11,288 nt of DNA from Deltaproteobacteria bacterium (GTDB lineage: Bacteria; Desulfobacterota; Binatia; Binatales; Binataceae): positions 1 through 11,288 of the forward strand of contig JAJZAG010000094.1 of the NCBI GenBank assembly GCA_021799555.1, written 5' to 3'. The notes beneath the pieces were generated by a model. The model was given only the letters and a program-made list of their open reading frames with translations, ran no database searches and was not told the DNA's origin. Numbering within the stretch: position 1 is the first letter of the stretch; every line of letters begins with the position of its first letter. Shown piece after piece: positions 5,230 through 11,288 of this stretch. The position numbers and the translations under genes are program-made.

Positions 5230-7338
5230 GTGAAAGCGGGCGACAATTTCTTCAATTTATACAATCATGACTTCGTGCGCGTCGCCGTCGCAATTCCGAC
5301 CGTCCGTGTGGCCGACCCTGCGTTTAACGCCATCCAAACAATCGCGCTGATGCGCGAGAGCGCCGAACGGCGCGCCATCGCCGCTCTGTTTCCGGAACTC
5401 GGCCTCACCGCATATAGTTGCGACGATCTTTTTGGGCAGCGCGCAATGCTCGACGCCGCCGAAGACGCCCTGCGCGCAATTGTGGCCGCCTCGCGCACCC
5501 TGAATCTCCTCGCGGTGGTCGGGATGCCAGTGCGCGTTGGCAATTCATTGTTCAATTGCGCAGTCGCGGTCTCACGCGGCCGAATCCTGGCCGTGATTCC
5601 CAAAACTTACCCGCCCAACTACCGCGAATTTTACGAACTCCGGCAATTTGCACCTGCGCCGTCGGCGCTGGTCTCCGAAATCGATCTCGCCGGTGCCAGT
5701 ACCGTCCCCTTCGGCACGCGTCTGCTGCTCCGCTGCGAAGAGCAGCCGTGGCTCGTGATGCATGCGGAGATTTGCGAAGACCTGTGGACGCCGATCGCGC
5801 CGTCGGCACATGCGGCACTTGCAGGCGCAACCGTGATGCTGAATCTGTCGGCTTCCAATGTTACCGTGAGCAAGGCCGACTACCGCCGCGAGCTGGTCGC
5901 AAGTCAATCCGCGCGCTGTATTGGCGCTTATCTCTATTCGGCCGCCGGACCGGGCGAATCGACTACGGACCTGGCGTGGGATGGCCACGCAATCATCTGC
6001 GAGAATGGCACGATGCTGGCGGAGTCGCGCCGCTTCAGCGACGAACCCCAACTCACCTGCGCGGAAATCGACCTTGAGCGCTTGATGACCGAACGGATGC
6101 GTCAGACCAGCTTCGGCGACTGCGCGCGGCTCGAGCGCGAAGGTGCGTCCGGCTTCCGCACGATAGGATTTTCGCTCGAATTTCCGCGCCGCCAGCGGAT
6201 ACTGCTGGAACGCGACTACGAGCGTTTTCCCTATGTGCCTTCCGATCCGGCGGGCCGCGACCAACGCTGCGCCGAGGTTTACGAAATCCAGGTCCAGGGT
6301 CTCGCCAACCGCCTGCGCTACGCGGGCCTCGAACGCGTTGTGATCGGTGTCTCGGGCGGACTCGATTCCACGCATGCGCTGCTGGTCTGCGCGCAGGCGA
6401 TGGATCGGCTCCGCTTTCCGCGGCGCAATATTCTTGCCTACACGATGCCGGGATTCGCCACCGGCGCGCGCACGCTTGCGCAAGCTCACAGCCTGATGGC
6501 CGCCCTCGGATGCACCGCCGGAGAGATCGACATTCGTCCGAGCGCGCGGCAGATGCTCGCCGACATCGGACATCCGTTCGCGACAGGCAAACAGGTCTTC
6601 GATGTAACCTTCGAGAACGTGCAGGCTGGCGAACGAACCAGCCATCTGTTCCGCCTGGCGAATTTGAACGCGGCGCTCGTGGTCGGCACCGGTGATCTGA
6701 GCGAACTGGCGCTTGGATGGTGCACCTATGGTGTCGGCGATCACATGTCGCATTACGCGGTAAATGCAAGCGTGCCAAAGACCCTGATTCAGCACGTTGT
6801 GAGATGGGTCGCGGAAAGCGGCCGGCTCGGCCCCGAGACTGGTGCAACCCTGCTAGAAATCCTTGCGACGCCGATCAGTCCCGAACTGGTGCCGGGCGCT
6901 AACGAGGACGGCCAGCCCGCGCAGCAGACCGAAGCGGTAATCGGCCCTTACGAGCTGCAGGATTTCAATCTTTACTACACTTTGCGCTTTGGGTATGCGC
7001 CGCCAAAGATCGCGTTTCTGGCGTATTCAGCCTGGCGCGACCGCACTCTTGGACGGTGGCCAGCGATCCCCGAGGATGCGCGCAATCAATACCCGATCGG
7101 AAAAATAAAAACTTACTTGAAGGTTTTTCTGAATCGCTTTTTTGCGCAGAGCCAGTTTAAGCGCTCCTGTATTCCGAACGCTCCCAAAGTCGGTTCCGGT
7201 GGTTCCCTCTCGCCGCGCGGCGACTGGCGGGCACCGTCGGACAGCAGCGCCGAGGCCTGGATTAGCGCCCTTGCACTCGTGCCGGAGAGCGATCTCGCCG
7301 CCGCACCGCGGCGCAAATCACGAACCGGCCGGCGGTGA
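5230..7338 (+). CDS. nadE: Glutamine-dependent NAD+ synthetase
   Basis: The enzyme amidates nicotinic acid adenine dinucleotide to NAD+, using ammonia from glutamine and energy from ATP. The N-terminal nitrilase-like glutaminase domain has the Glu-Lys-Cys triad: Glu56 in FPELGLTAYS, Lys125 in IPKTYPPNYREFYE and Cys182 in HAEICEDLW. The C-terminal synthetase domain has the PP-loop SGGLDS (375-380), PGFATG (407-412), DVTFENVQAG (458-467), GTGDLSELALGW (486-497) and KRSCIPNAPKV (644-654). At 702 residues and by motif wording it is the long type known from Mycobacterium tuberculosis. The start is GTG 5230, preceded by a purine run. The protein begins only a few residues before the conserved NFFNLYNHDFVRV, so this start fits. 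The last 20 or so residues are a basic tail beyond the usual end, encoded where the gene overlaps the convergent MFS gene. The protein is cytoplasmic and probably essential for NAD supply. Confidence 0.96.
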   Translation: MKAGDNFFNLYNHDFVRVAVAIPTVRVADPAFNAIQTIALMRESAERRAIAALFPELGLTAYSCDDLFGQRAMLDAAEDALRAIVAASRTLNLLAVVGMPVRVGNSLFNCAVAVSRGRILAVIPKTYPPNYREFYELRQFAPAPSALVSEIDLAGASTVPFGTRLLLRCEEQPWLVMHAEICEDLWTPIAPSAHAALAGATVMLNLSASNVTVSKADYRRELVASQSARCIGAYLYSAAGPGESTTDLAWDGHAIICENGTMLAESRRFSDEPQLTCAEIDLERLMTERMRQTSFGDCARLEREGASGFRTIGFSLEFPRRQRILLERDYERFPYVPSDPAGRDQRCAEVYEIQVQGLANRLRYAGLERVVIGVSGGLDSTHALLVCAQAMDRLRFPRRNILAYTMPGFATGARTLAQAHSLMAALGCTAGEIDIRPSARQMLADIGHPFATGKQVFDVTFENVQAGERTSHLFRLANLNAALVVGTGDLSELALGWCTYGVGDHMSHYAVNASVPKTLIQHVVRWVAESGRLGPETGATLLEILATPISPELVPGANEDGQPAQQTEAVIGPYELQDFNLYYTLRFGYAPPKIAFLAYSAWRDRTLGRWPAIPEDARNQYPIGKIKTYLKVFLNRFFAQSQFKRSCIPNAPKVGSGGSLSPRGDWRAPSDSSAEAWISALALVPESDLAAAPRRKSRTGRR

Positions 7339-8625
7339 GATTTCCTCAAGCGTCATCCCACGCGTTTCCGGCACCCAGCCCATCACCACAAAGACCCCAA
7401 TGATCGGCCCCGCCGCGAATATCGCGGCCGCTCGGCCGATCCCGCCGAGCGGCGCTGCCAGTCGTCCCACCGCAAGCGGCGATAGCGCCCATCCGAACTG
7501 TCCAAGCACCTGCACCGTCAGCGAGTAACCGCTTGCGCGAATCTCGGTCGGGAAAAGTTCCGTCGATAGAGTGGTCGTCGAGGTTCGCGCCGCCTGATAC
7601 GAGAACATCGTCGCGATCATCCCGGACATGAGCGCTCTGAAGCTCTCCGCATGGAACAGCAAAACCATTGAGAGGGCGGAACAGACATAGAAGAAGCTGG
7701 TGGTTAAACGCCGCCCAATCTGGTCCATCGCCCATCCGGCTAGCAGGCTGCCAACGCTACCCATCAGGTATGCCGCGATTATCGCGACCCCAACCTGCGA
7801 GGCGGACCAGTGATGCTCACGGCGCGCGAACAAGCTGAAAAAGGTGATCGTCGGTCCGCCAACCAACCCGATGCAATTCCACAATAGAGCAATTATCATG
7901 AGCCGCGCCCGATAGGGTCCGCCAATCTCGCGAATCGACTCACGAAGCTTGATCCCGAGTCCCATGCGCTTGATACCTGCGAATGCGCGTGCGGCGTTGA
8001 GGGCCTCAAAGCGCATCGTTTCCCGCAATCCGCGGCGCAAAAATATCGTTAGCAGCAAGGGCGCGATTCCAAGCAGGTACATTCCGCGCCATCCCCACGC
8101 CGACGGTGCCACGTATCCGTAGAGCCCCCCCGCCGCGGCGACGCCCAAAAACGCAACCGTATGCAGGCCCGCGATCGCGCGGCCCCGTTCGTGGTCGGGA
8201 AACTCCTCGCTGATCATGGTAACCGCCACGCCAAATTCTGTCGCCAGAAACAACTGCGCAGCGCTCTGGAAGACCGTAAAGGTACCGAGCCCGCGCGACA
8301 GCGCCGTCATCAGCGTAAATGTCGCGTAGAGGAAAACTGACAACACGACGACCGGCTTTCGTCCATAGAGGTCGGCGCTCGCCACCAATACGAACGAAAG
8401 CAGTCCCCCAAGACGTACAATAGTCGCCACCAAACCGATCGCGGCGTTCGACATCGCGAAACTCCGCGCAATGTCGGGGGTGCAGAGATGAAAGATTGTG
8501 ATGTCGTAGCCCTCGAAAATAGTCGCGGACATCAGGAGCGCGAATAAGACCGGCAGGTACCTGCGCGGAGGATGCAGCGCGGCGGGCGCACAGGACGGCG
8601 CTGGTGATTCGCTGTTGCGATCCAT
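7318..8625 (-). CDS. Major facilitator superfamily transporter (sugar/organic-acid porter type)
   Basis: This is a secondary transporter of the inner membrane with about 12 hydrophobic segments. The chosen start, ATG 8625, gives 435 residues; an in-frame GTG at 8658 would add 11, and neither has a strong ribosome site. MFS marks include Asp41 in TM1 (IFEGYDITIF), motif A DLYGRKP (85-91) after TM2, EEFPDHERGRAIAG in the TM4-TM5 area, its second-half counterpart DQIGRRL, TELFPTEIRASG near TM10, and the closing PETRGMTLEEIS typical of sugar/aromatic-acid:H+ symporters. The substrate cannot be read; the GYD residue in TM1 recalls aromatic-acid or metabolite:H+ symporters. It is convergent with nadE, and the two frames overlap by 21 bp at their 3' ends. 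It is divergent from the dienelactone hydrolase gene, so uptake of a related aromatic or organic acid is possible but unproven. Confidence 0.9.
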   Translation of the reverse strand: MDRNSESPAPSCAPAALHPPRRYLPVLFALLMSATIFEGYDITIFHLCTPDIARSFAMSNAAIGLVATIVRLGGLLSFVLVASADLYGRKPVVVLSVFLYATFTLMTALSRGLGTFTVFQSAAQLFLATEFGVAVTMISEEFPDHERGRAIAGLHTVAFLGVAAAGGLYGYVAPSAWGWRGMYLLGIAPLLLTIFLRRGLRETMRFEALNAARAFAGIKRMGLGIKLRESIREIGGPYRARLMIIALLWNCIGLVGGPTITFFSLFARREHHWSASQVGVAIIAAYLMGSVGSLLAGWAMDQIGRRLTTSFFYVCSALSMVLLFHAESFRALMSGMIATMFSYQAARTSTTTLSTELFPTEIRASGYSLTVQVLGQFGWALSPLAVGRLAAPLGGIGRAAAIFAAGPIIGVFVVMGWVPETRGMTLEEISPPAGS

Positions 8626-9020
8626 TGTCTGCACCCGCACACGCGCTGGGCGGCGCACATGCGAAGCGTTGTAAAGGTTTCAGATCGCACCCGCGACAGC
8701 AAGGAACCTTCGCGCCTCGCGCCAATTTGGCCCGTGTGAACACGCCCCGGATACCGGCCAGAGAAAAAGTCGGCGCGAAGCACTGGCACGAATTCGTAGT
8801 CGAGGGGAAACGCGACGCCGGCCGTGCAGGTGAACACGCCGACCAAACCCGGTTTACACTTCAAGGGCGCGTTCGAAGGCGAAGTAGAGCAAGAGCCGGG
8901 CCGGACGTGGCGCATGGCGCACACTCGCACAAATCATTTGAAACAATGCGCGCACCTGCTTTTTTCGGAACTTCCAATTCCGGATGGTTGACACTTTGTA
9001 GCATCGTGCGCCGCCTGAGT

Positions 9021-9032
9021 TGCATCGATGCA
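9021..9032. promoter_or_regulatory. 12-bp perfect palindrome
   Basis: TGCATCGATGCA is fully self-complementary. It lies about 38 bp upstream of the probable -35 of the dienelactone hydrolase gene, in the usual range for an activator site. It is one of three palindromes clustered here. Confidence 0.4.
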
Positions 9033-9045
9033 CCTCCCCACGCTT

Positions 9046-9060
9046 CCGACGCTGCGTCGG
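9046..9060. promoter_or_regulatory. 15-bp palindrome just upstream of the probable -35
   Basis: CCGACGC-T-GCGTCGG has perfect 7-bp arms around a single base and ends 9 bp before the probable -35. Without a T-tract it is not an intrinsic terminator. Its sequence differs from the two flanking palindromes, so different proteins may be involved. Confidence 0.42.
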
Positions 9061-9069
9061 TAGCGGCGG

Positions 9070-9097
9070 TTAAGAGCATCGCTTCGCCGTCTATACG
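9070..9097 (+). promoter_or_regulatory. Possible sigma70-type promoter of the dienelactone hydrolase gene
   Basis: TTAAGA (9070-9075) and TATACG (9092-9097) are 16 bp apart. Transcription would start near 9104, inside the palindrome at 9101-9114. The leader would be about 80 nt, ending in the ribosome site GGGAGGA, 6 nt before the ATG at 9184. Both hexamers are only partial matches. Confidence 0.38.
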
Positions 9098-9100
9098 TCC

Positions 9101-9114
9101 CTCGACGTGTCGAG
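9101..9114. promoter_or_regulatory. 14-bp palindrome at the probable transcription start, possible repressor site
   Basis: CTCGAC-GT-GTCGAG has perfect 6-bp arms. It covers the expected transcription start of the downstream gene, a classic repressor position. No regulator gene is adjacent in the window. Confidence 0.4.
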
Positions 9115-9183
9115 ATCGATAGGTTAGAGGCAAGTGAGAGGAGCGCGCCGGAAAGGTCAATAATCTCAGCGGGAGGAATCAAT

Positions 9184-10419
9184 ATGAGCGGAAAGTTTAT
9201 CGAGATAAAATCACCTGACGGTGCGGAATTTTCCGGGTACCTGGCGCTGCCGAGCGGTGGAAGCGGGCCCGGCGTGCTTGTCTTTCAGGAGATTTTCGGC
9301 GTCAACGCGCATATCCGCGCGATGGTCGAGCTCTGGGCCGCCGAAGGTTACGTGGCGCTCGCACCCGATATCTTCTGGCGGGTCGAACCAAGACTCGACC
9401 TTGGCTATTCGCCCGAAGGAGTGCAACGAGGACGCGCAGCCCGCCAGAAGCTGGACCTTGAACTCACACTTAAGGACGTCGCGAGCTCCCTTGCGGCGCT
9501 GCGCGCCCGGCCGGAATGCACCGGCAAGGTCGGCGCGGTAGGTTACTGCTTCGGTGGGCTGCTCGCTTACCTGACCGCCGCACGATCCGATATCGACGCC
9601 GCAATTTGCTATTACGGCGGTGGCATCGATCAACATGGCGATGAGGCGAAATCGATTCGATGCCCAATAATTTTCAATTGGGGCGAGAAGGACGCCGGCA
9701 TTCCGGCCGCCGCCCGCGAAGCCGTGCGCGCCGCGATGGCTGCGCACGACAACGCCGAGTTCTACGTCTATCGCAACGCGCAGCACGGCTTTAATTGCGA
9801 CTTGCGCGCCTCATTCCATCCGTTCGCCGCGCAACTCGCGCGTTCCCGCTCGATCGGATTGTTGCGCCGCACATTAGGCCCAAGGCACGATCTATCGGCC
9901 CTGTGGGACAATCACTGCGACTTGGAATTCTCAGCGCGAGATGCCGACGCGACAATGGCCACGATGGTGCCCGAGCCCTACGTGAACCATATTCCGACTC
10001 TTACCGGCGGATATGGGTACCGCGAACTGCGCCGCTTTTACAAATATCATTTCATTCCATCGCTGCCGGAAGACACACAAGTAGTACCAATTTCGCGGAC
10101 CGTAGGCCCGGACCGTGTAGTAGATGAGATACTGTTCTGCTTCACGCATACGAAGGAAATCGAATTTCTGCTTCCGGGCGTAAAGCCAACGGGCAAGCGA
10201 GTCGAGCTCCCAACGGTAGCGATCGTCGAGTTTCGCGGCGACAAGCTCGCAAACGAACACATCTACTGGGACCAGGCCTCAGCGCTGCTCCAGGTTGGCG
10301 CGATCGAGAAATCCGAGCTCCCGATTTCCGGCGTCGAGGAGGCTAAGAAACTGGCCGGCGAGGAAATTGCCTCGAACGCGATGATGCCCGGGTGGAAGAG
10401 GAGTGAGGGTAAAGATTAA
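9184..10419 (+). CDS. Dienelactone hydrolase fused to a C-terminal NTF2/SnoaL-like domain
   Basis: The 411-residue protein has two domains. Residues 1 to about 230 are a dienelactone hydrolase-type alpha/beta hydrolase: Glu36 in QEIFGVN, Cys122 in the elbow GYCFGG (120-125), Asp170 in GEKDAG and His201 in AQHGFNC. These sit within one residue of the Glu36-Cys123-Asp171-His202 set of the classical Pseudomonas enzyme, so a working Cys hydrolase is expected. Such enzymes open lactones in chloroaromatic and related degradation; the true substrate here is unknown. Residues about 236-375 form a separate alpha+beta domain (LWDNHCDLEFSARDADATM, YVNHIPTLTGGYG, FYKYHFIPSLP, VVDEILFCFTHT, LPTVAIVEF, EHIYWDQASALLQVG), matching stand-alone NTF2/SnoaL-like proteins I recall. 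There is no signal peptide, so it is cytoplasmic. A strong ribosome site (GGGAGGA, 6 nt) supports the start. It probably leads an operon with the LOG gene 45 bp downstream. Confidence 0.9.
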   Translation: MSGKFIEIKSPDGAEFSGYLALPSGGSGPGVLVFQEIFGVNAHIRAMVELWAAEGYVALAPDIFWRVEPRLDLGYSPEGVQRGRAARQKLDLELTLKDVASSLAALRARPECTGKVGAVGYCFGGLLAYLTAARSDIDAAICYYGGGIDQHGDEAKSIRCPIIFNWGEKDAGIPAAAREAVRAAMAAHDNAEFYVYRNAQHGFNCDLRASFHPFAAQLARSRSIGLLRRTLGPRHDLSALWDNHCDLEFSARDADATMATMVPEPYVNHIPTLTGGYGYRELRRFYKYHFIPSLPEDTQVVPISRTVGPDRVVDEILFCFTHTKEIEFLLPGVKPTGKRVELPTVAIVEFRGDKLANEHIYWDQASALLQVGAIEKSELPISGVEEAKKLAGEEIASNAMMPGWKRSEGKD

Positions 10420-10464
10420 CGACAACATTCGCAAGCCGAGCGCACACCGGCTAATCTTGGTCCC

Positions 10465-11049
10465 GTGAAAATCAACCGAGTCTGCGTCTACTGCGCATCG
10501 AGCCGCCAATGCGACCGGGCGTATCACGCGGAGGCTGGGCGGCTAGGACGTATACTCGCACGAGCGGCCGTCACCGTCGTTTTTGGCGGCGGAAGCAACG
10601 GCTCCATGGGTGCATTGGCGGACGGCGCACTGTCCGAGGGCGGCCGCGTTATCGGCGTGATCCCGCAGTTCATGGACGAGCTTGAATGGGCGCATCGAGG
10701 GCTGAGCGAGCTCATCTTGGTGCGCGACATGCACGAGCGCAAGCGGCTGATGATCGCGGAAGTCGACGCGGTCGTCGCCCTGCCGGGCGGCTGCGGCACT
10801 TTGGAGGAATTGTTCGAGGCGATCGCGTGGAAGCGGCTCGGGCTCTACGGTGGCCCAATCGTAATCGTCAACACGCGCGGCTACTACAATCCGTGCCTGG
10901 CGCTGCTCGAGAGCGCGGTTCGCGAGCGCTTCATGGACGAGCGCCATCGCGCGCTGTGGAGCGTGGTTGCAGAGCCCGAGGAAGTGCTCGAGGCGATACG
11001 CAATGCCCCGCCGTGGCCGGCTGACAATCGCGCCTTCGCGGTGCCGTAA
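10465..11049 (+). CDS. LOG-family protein (nucleoside 5'-monophosphate phosphoribohydrolase type)
   Basis: LOG-family enzymes release a base from a nucleoside monophosphate; plant and some bacterial members make free cytokinins, and others act on AMP-like nucleotides. The protein is 194 residues, the usual size. Motifs: VCVYCASS (6-13), GGGSNGSMG (41-49), VIGVIPQFM (62-70), MHERKRLM (89-96) and PGGCGTLEE (107-115) with the catalytic-type Arg and Glu residues. The start is GTG 10465, placed as in relatives (a short MK-x-x-x-V-C-V opening), but no good ribosome site precedes it. This fits translation following the upstream gene 45 bp away. The glycine motif reads S-N-G-S rather than the common S-V-G-L, which I take as family variation. 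A specific cytokinin role cannot be claimed. Confidence 0.9.
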   Translation: MKINRVCVYCASSRQCDRAYHAEAGRLGRILARAAVTVVFGGGSNGSMGALADGALSEGGRVIGVIPQFMDELEWAHRGLSELILVRDMHERKRLMIAEVDAVVALPGGCGTLEELFEAIAWKRLGLYGGPIVIVNTRGYYNPCLALLESAVRERFMDERHRALWSVVAEPEEVLEAIRNAPPWPADNRAFAVP

Positions 11050-11079
11050 CCGCTCTGCCAGCCTGGAAACGGAAGGATC

Positions 11080-11288
11080 ATGACCCGACCCCGGATCTGT
11101 GTTCTCCCAATCACCCTCGCGTTCGTTTTGTGGATTAGCTCGGTTGCCGCTCACGCACAGAGCTTTGCGGGAGTGCTCACCTACCATAATGACGATGCGC
11201 GAACCGGACAGAATCTCGCTGAGACGGTGCTCACGCCCGCCAATGTTAACGCGGCATCGTTTGGAAAGCTGCGCCAGTGGAAAGTCGA
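11080..11288 (+). CDS. Secreted PQQ-type beta-propeller-like protein, N-terminal part (cut by right edge)
   Basis: Only 69 complete codons are visible. The N-terminus MTRPRICVLPITLAFVLWISSVAAHA is a typical Sec signal peptide, with probable cleavage after AHA. The mature start, SFAGVLTYHNDDARTGQN followed by LTPANVNAASFGKL, matches the opening I recall from exported proteins annotated as pyrroloquinoline-quinone-binding-like or WD40-like propellers (a THYHND-RTG-N, LTP-NV pattern). The purine stretch GGAAGGA ends only 2 nt before the ATG, a short spacing. The gap to the LOG gene is 30 bp, so it is probably in the same transcript. The propeller blades and any quinone-binding residues lie outside the window. 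Confidence 0.68.
   Translation, partial: MTRPRICVLPITLAFVLWISSVAAHAQSFAGVLTYHNDDARTGQNLAETVLTPANVNAASFGKLRQWKV

Larger units (their letters stand above)
8626..9183. other. Divergent intergenic region between the MFS and dienelactone hydrolase genes
   Basis: About 560 bp without a gene I can support. Frames on both strands are open for more than 100 codons here, but none has a ribosome site or recognisable motif. The left half holds an 11-bp direct repeat, GTGAACACGCC, at 8736-8746 and 8830-8840. A TTGACA at 8988-8993 has no matching -10. CGGAA-CTTCCAA-TTCCG lies at 8966-8982. The right end contains three palindromes (9021-9114) and a likely promoter for the rightward gene. A promoter for the MFS gene is not evident. 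Confidence 0.5.

Noticed and set aside
5572..6795. 407-codon minus-strand frame inside nadE
   Set aside because: It lies wholly within the well-supported NAD+ synthetase gene. Its translation is Arg/His/Ala-rich and without motifs, as expected for an antisense shadow in GC-rich DNA.
8532..8930. 132-codon minus-strand frame overlapping the MFS start
   Set aside because: It overlaps the MFS gene in another frame, has no ribosome site and no family I recognise. Kept only as a weak observation about the gap.
8988..8993. TTGACA as the -35 of a promoter
   Set aside because: The DNA 16-18 bp downstream is GC-rich (CCGCCT region) with no acceptable -10.
1..11288. Mobile elements, CRISPR arrays, tRNA or rRNA genes, toxin-antitoxin or phage-defence modules
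   Set aside because: I found no transposase or integrase motifs, no regular array of repeats and spacers, no cloverleaf-like segment, and no paired small genes typical of such systems.

Overview
The window reads as GC-rich bacterial chromosome with a Gram-negative envelope. It has ten protein genes, two of them cut by the window edges, and no RNA gene, insertion sequence, phage gene or CRISPR array that I can see. Supporting the Gram-negative call are an exported DUF1302-like outer-membrane protein and a lipoprotein. The mix of a DUF1302-like protein, a hydrolase fused to a regulator-type C-terminal domain, a dienelactone hydrolase fused to an NTF2-like domain, and a PQQ-type propeller suggests an uncultured soil-type lineage such as Candidatus Binatota, Desulfobacterota-like Deltaproteobacteria or Acidobacteriota. 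That placement is inference from remembered family distributions.

Left part (1-2870). Two genes run leftward: the start of a DUF1302-like outer-membrane protein (471 to beyond 1) and, upstream of it, a two-part protein (2389-728). The latter joins an alpha/beta-hydrolase fold to the C-terminal domain found on large bacterial signalling ATPases. Its nucleophile-elbow serine is replaced by glycine, so it looks like a sensor rather than an enzyme. A gap of about 480 bp rich in small direct and inverted repeats separates it from the divergent M20 amidohydrolase gene, which has a good sigma70-like promoter with a palindrome in its spacer.

Middle part (2871-7338). Four rightward genes follow: M20 amidohydrolase; a small lipoprotein of unknown function behind an extended -10 promoter; gluconokinase (gntK), 17 bp after it; and a glutamine-dependent NAD+ synthetase (nadE) with its own probable promoter. 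The end of nadE overlaps the end of a leftward MFS transporter gene (8625-7318) by 21 bp.

Right part (8626-11288). A gap of about 560 bp separates the MFS gene from a rightward group: a dienelactone hydrolase/NTF2-like fusion, a LOG-family nucleotide phosphoribohydrolase, and the start of a secreted PQQ-type propeller protein. These are 45 and 30 bp apart and may be one operon. Three short perfect palindromes lie within 94 bp around the likely promoter of the first gene.

Most of the window is ordinary metabolism and transport. The parts most worth a second look are the hydrolase-fold regulator with its repeat-rich divergent control region, and the palindrome cluster upstream of the dienelactone hydrolase fusion. 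I found no clear evidence of a new multi-gene system.
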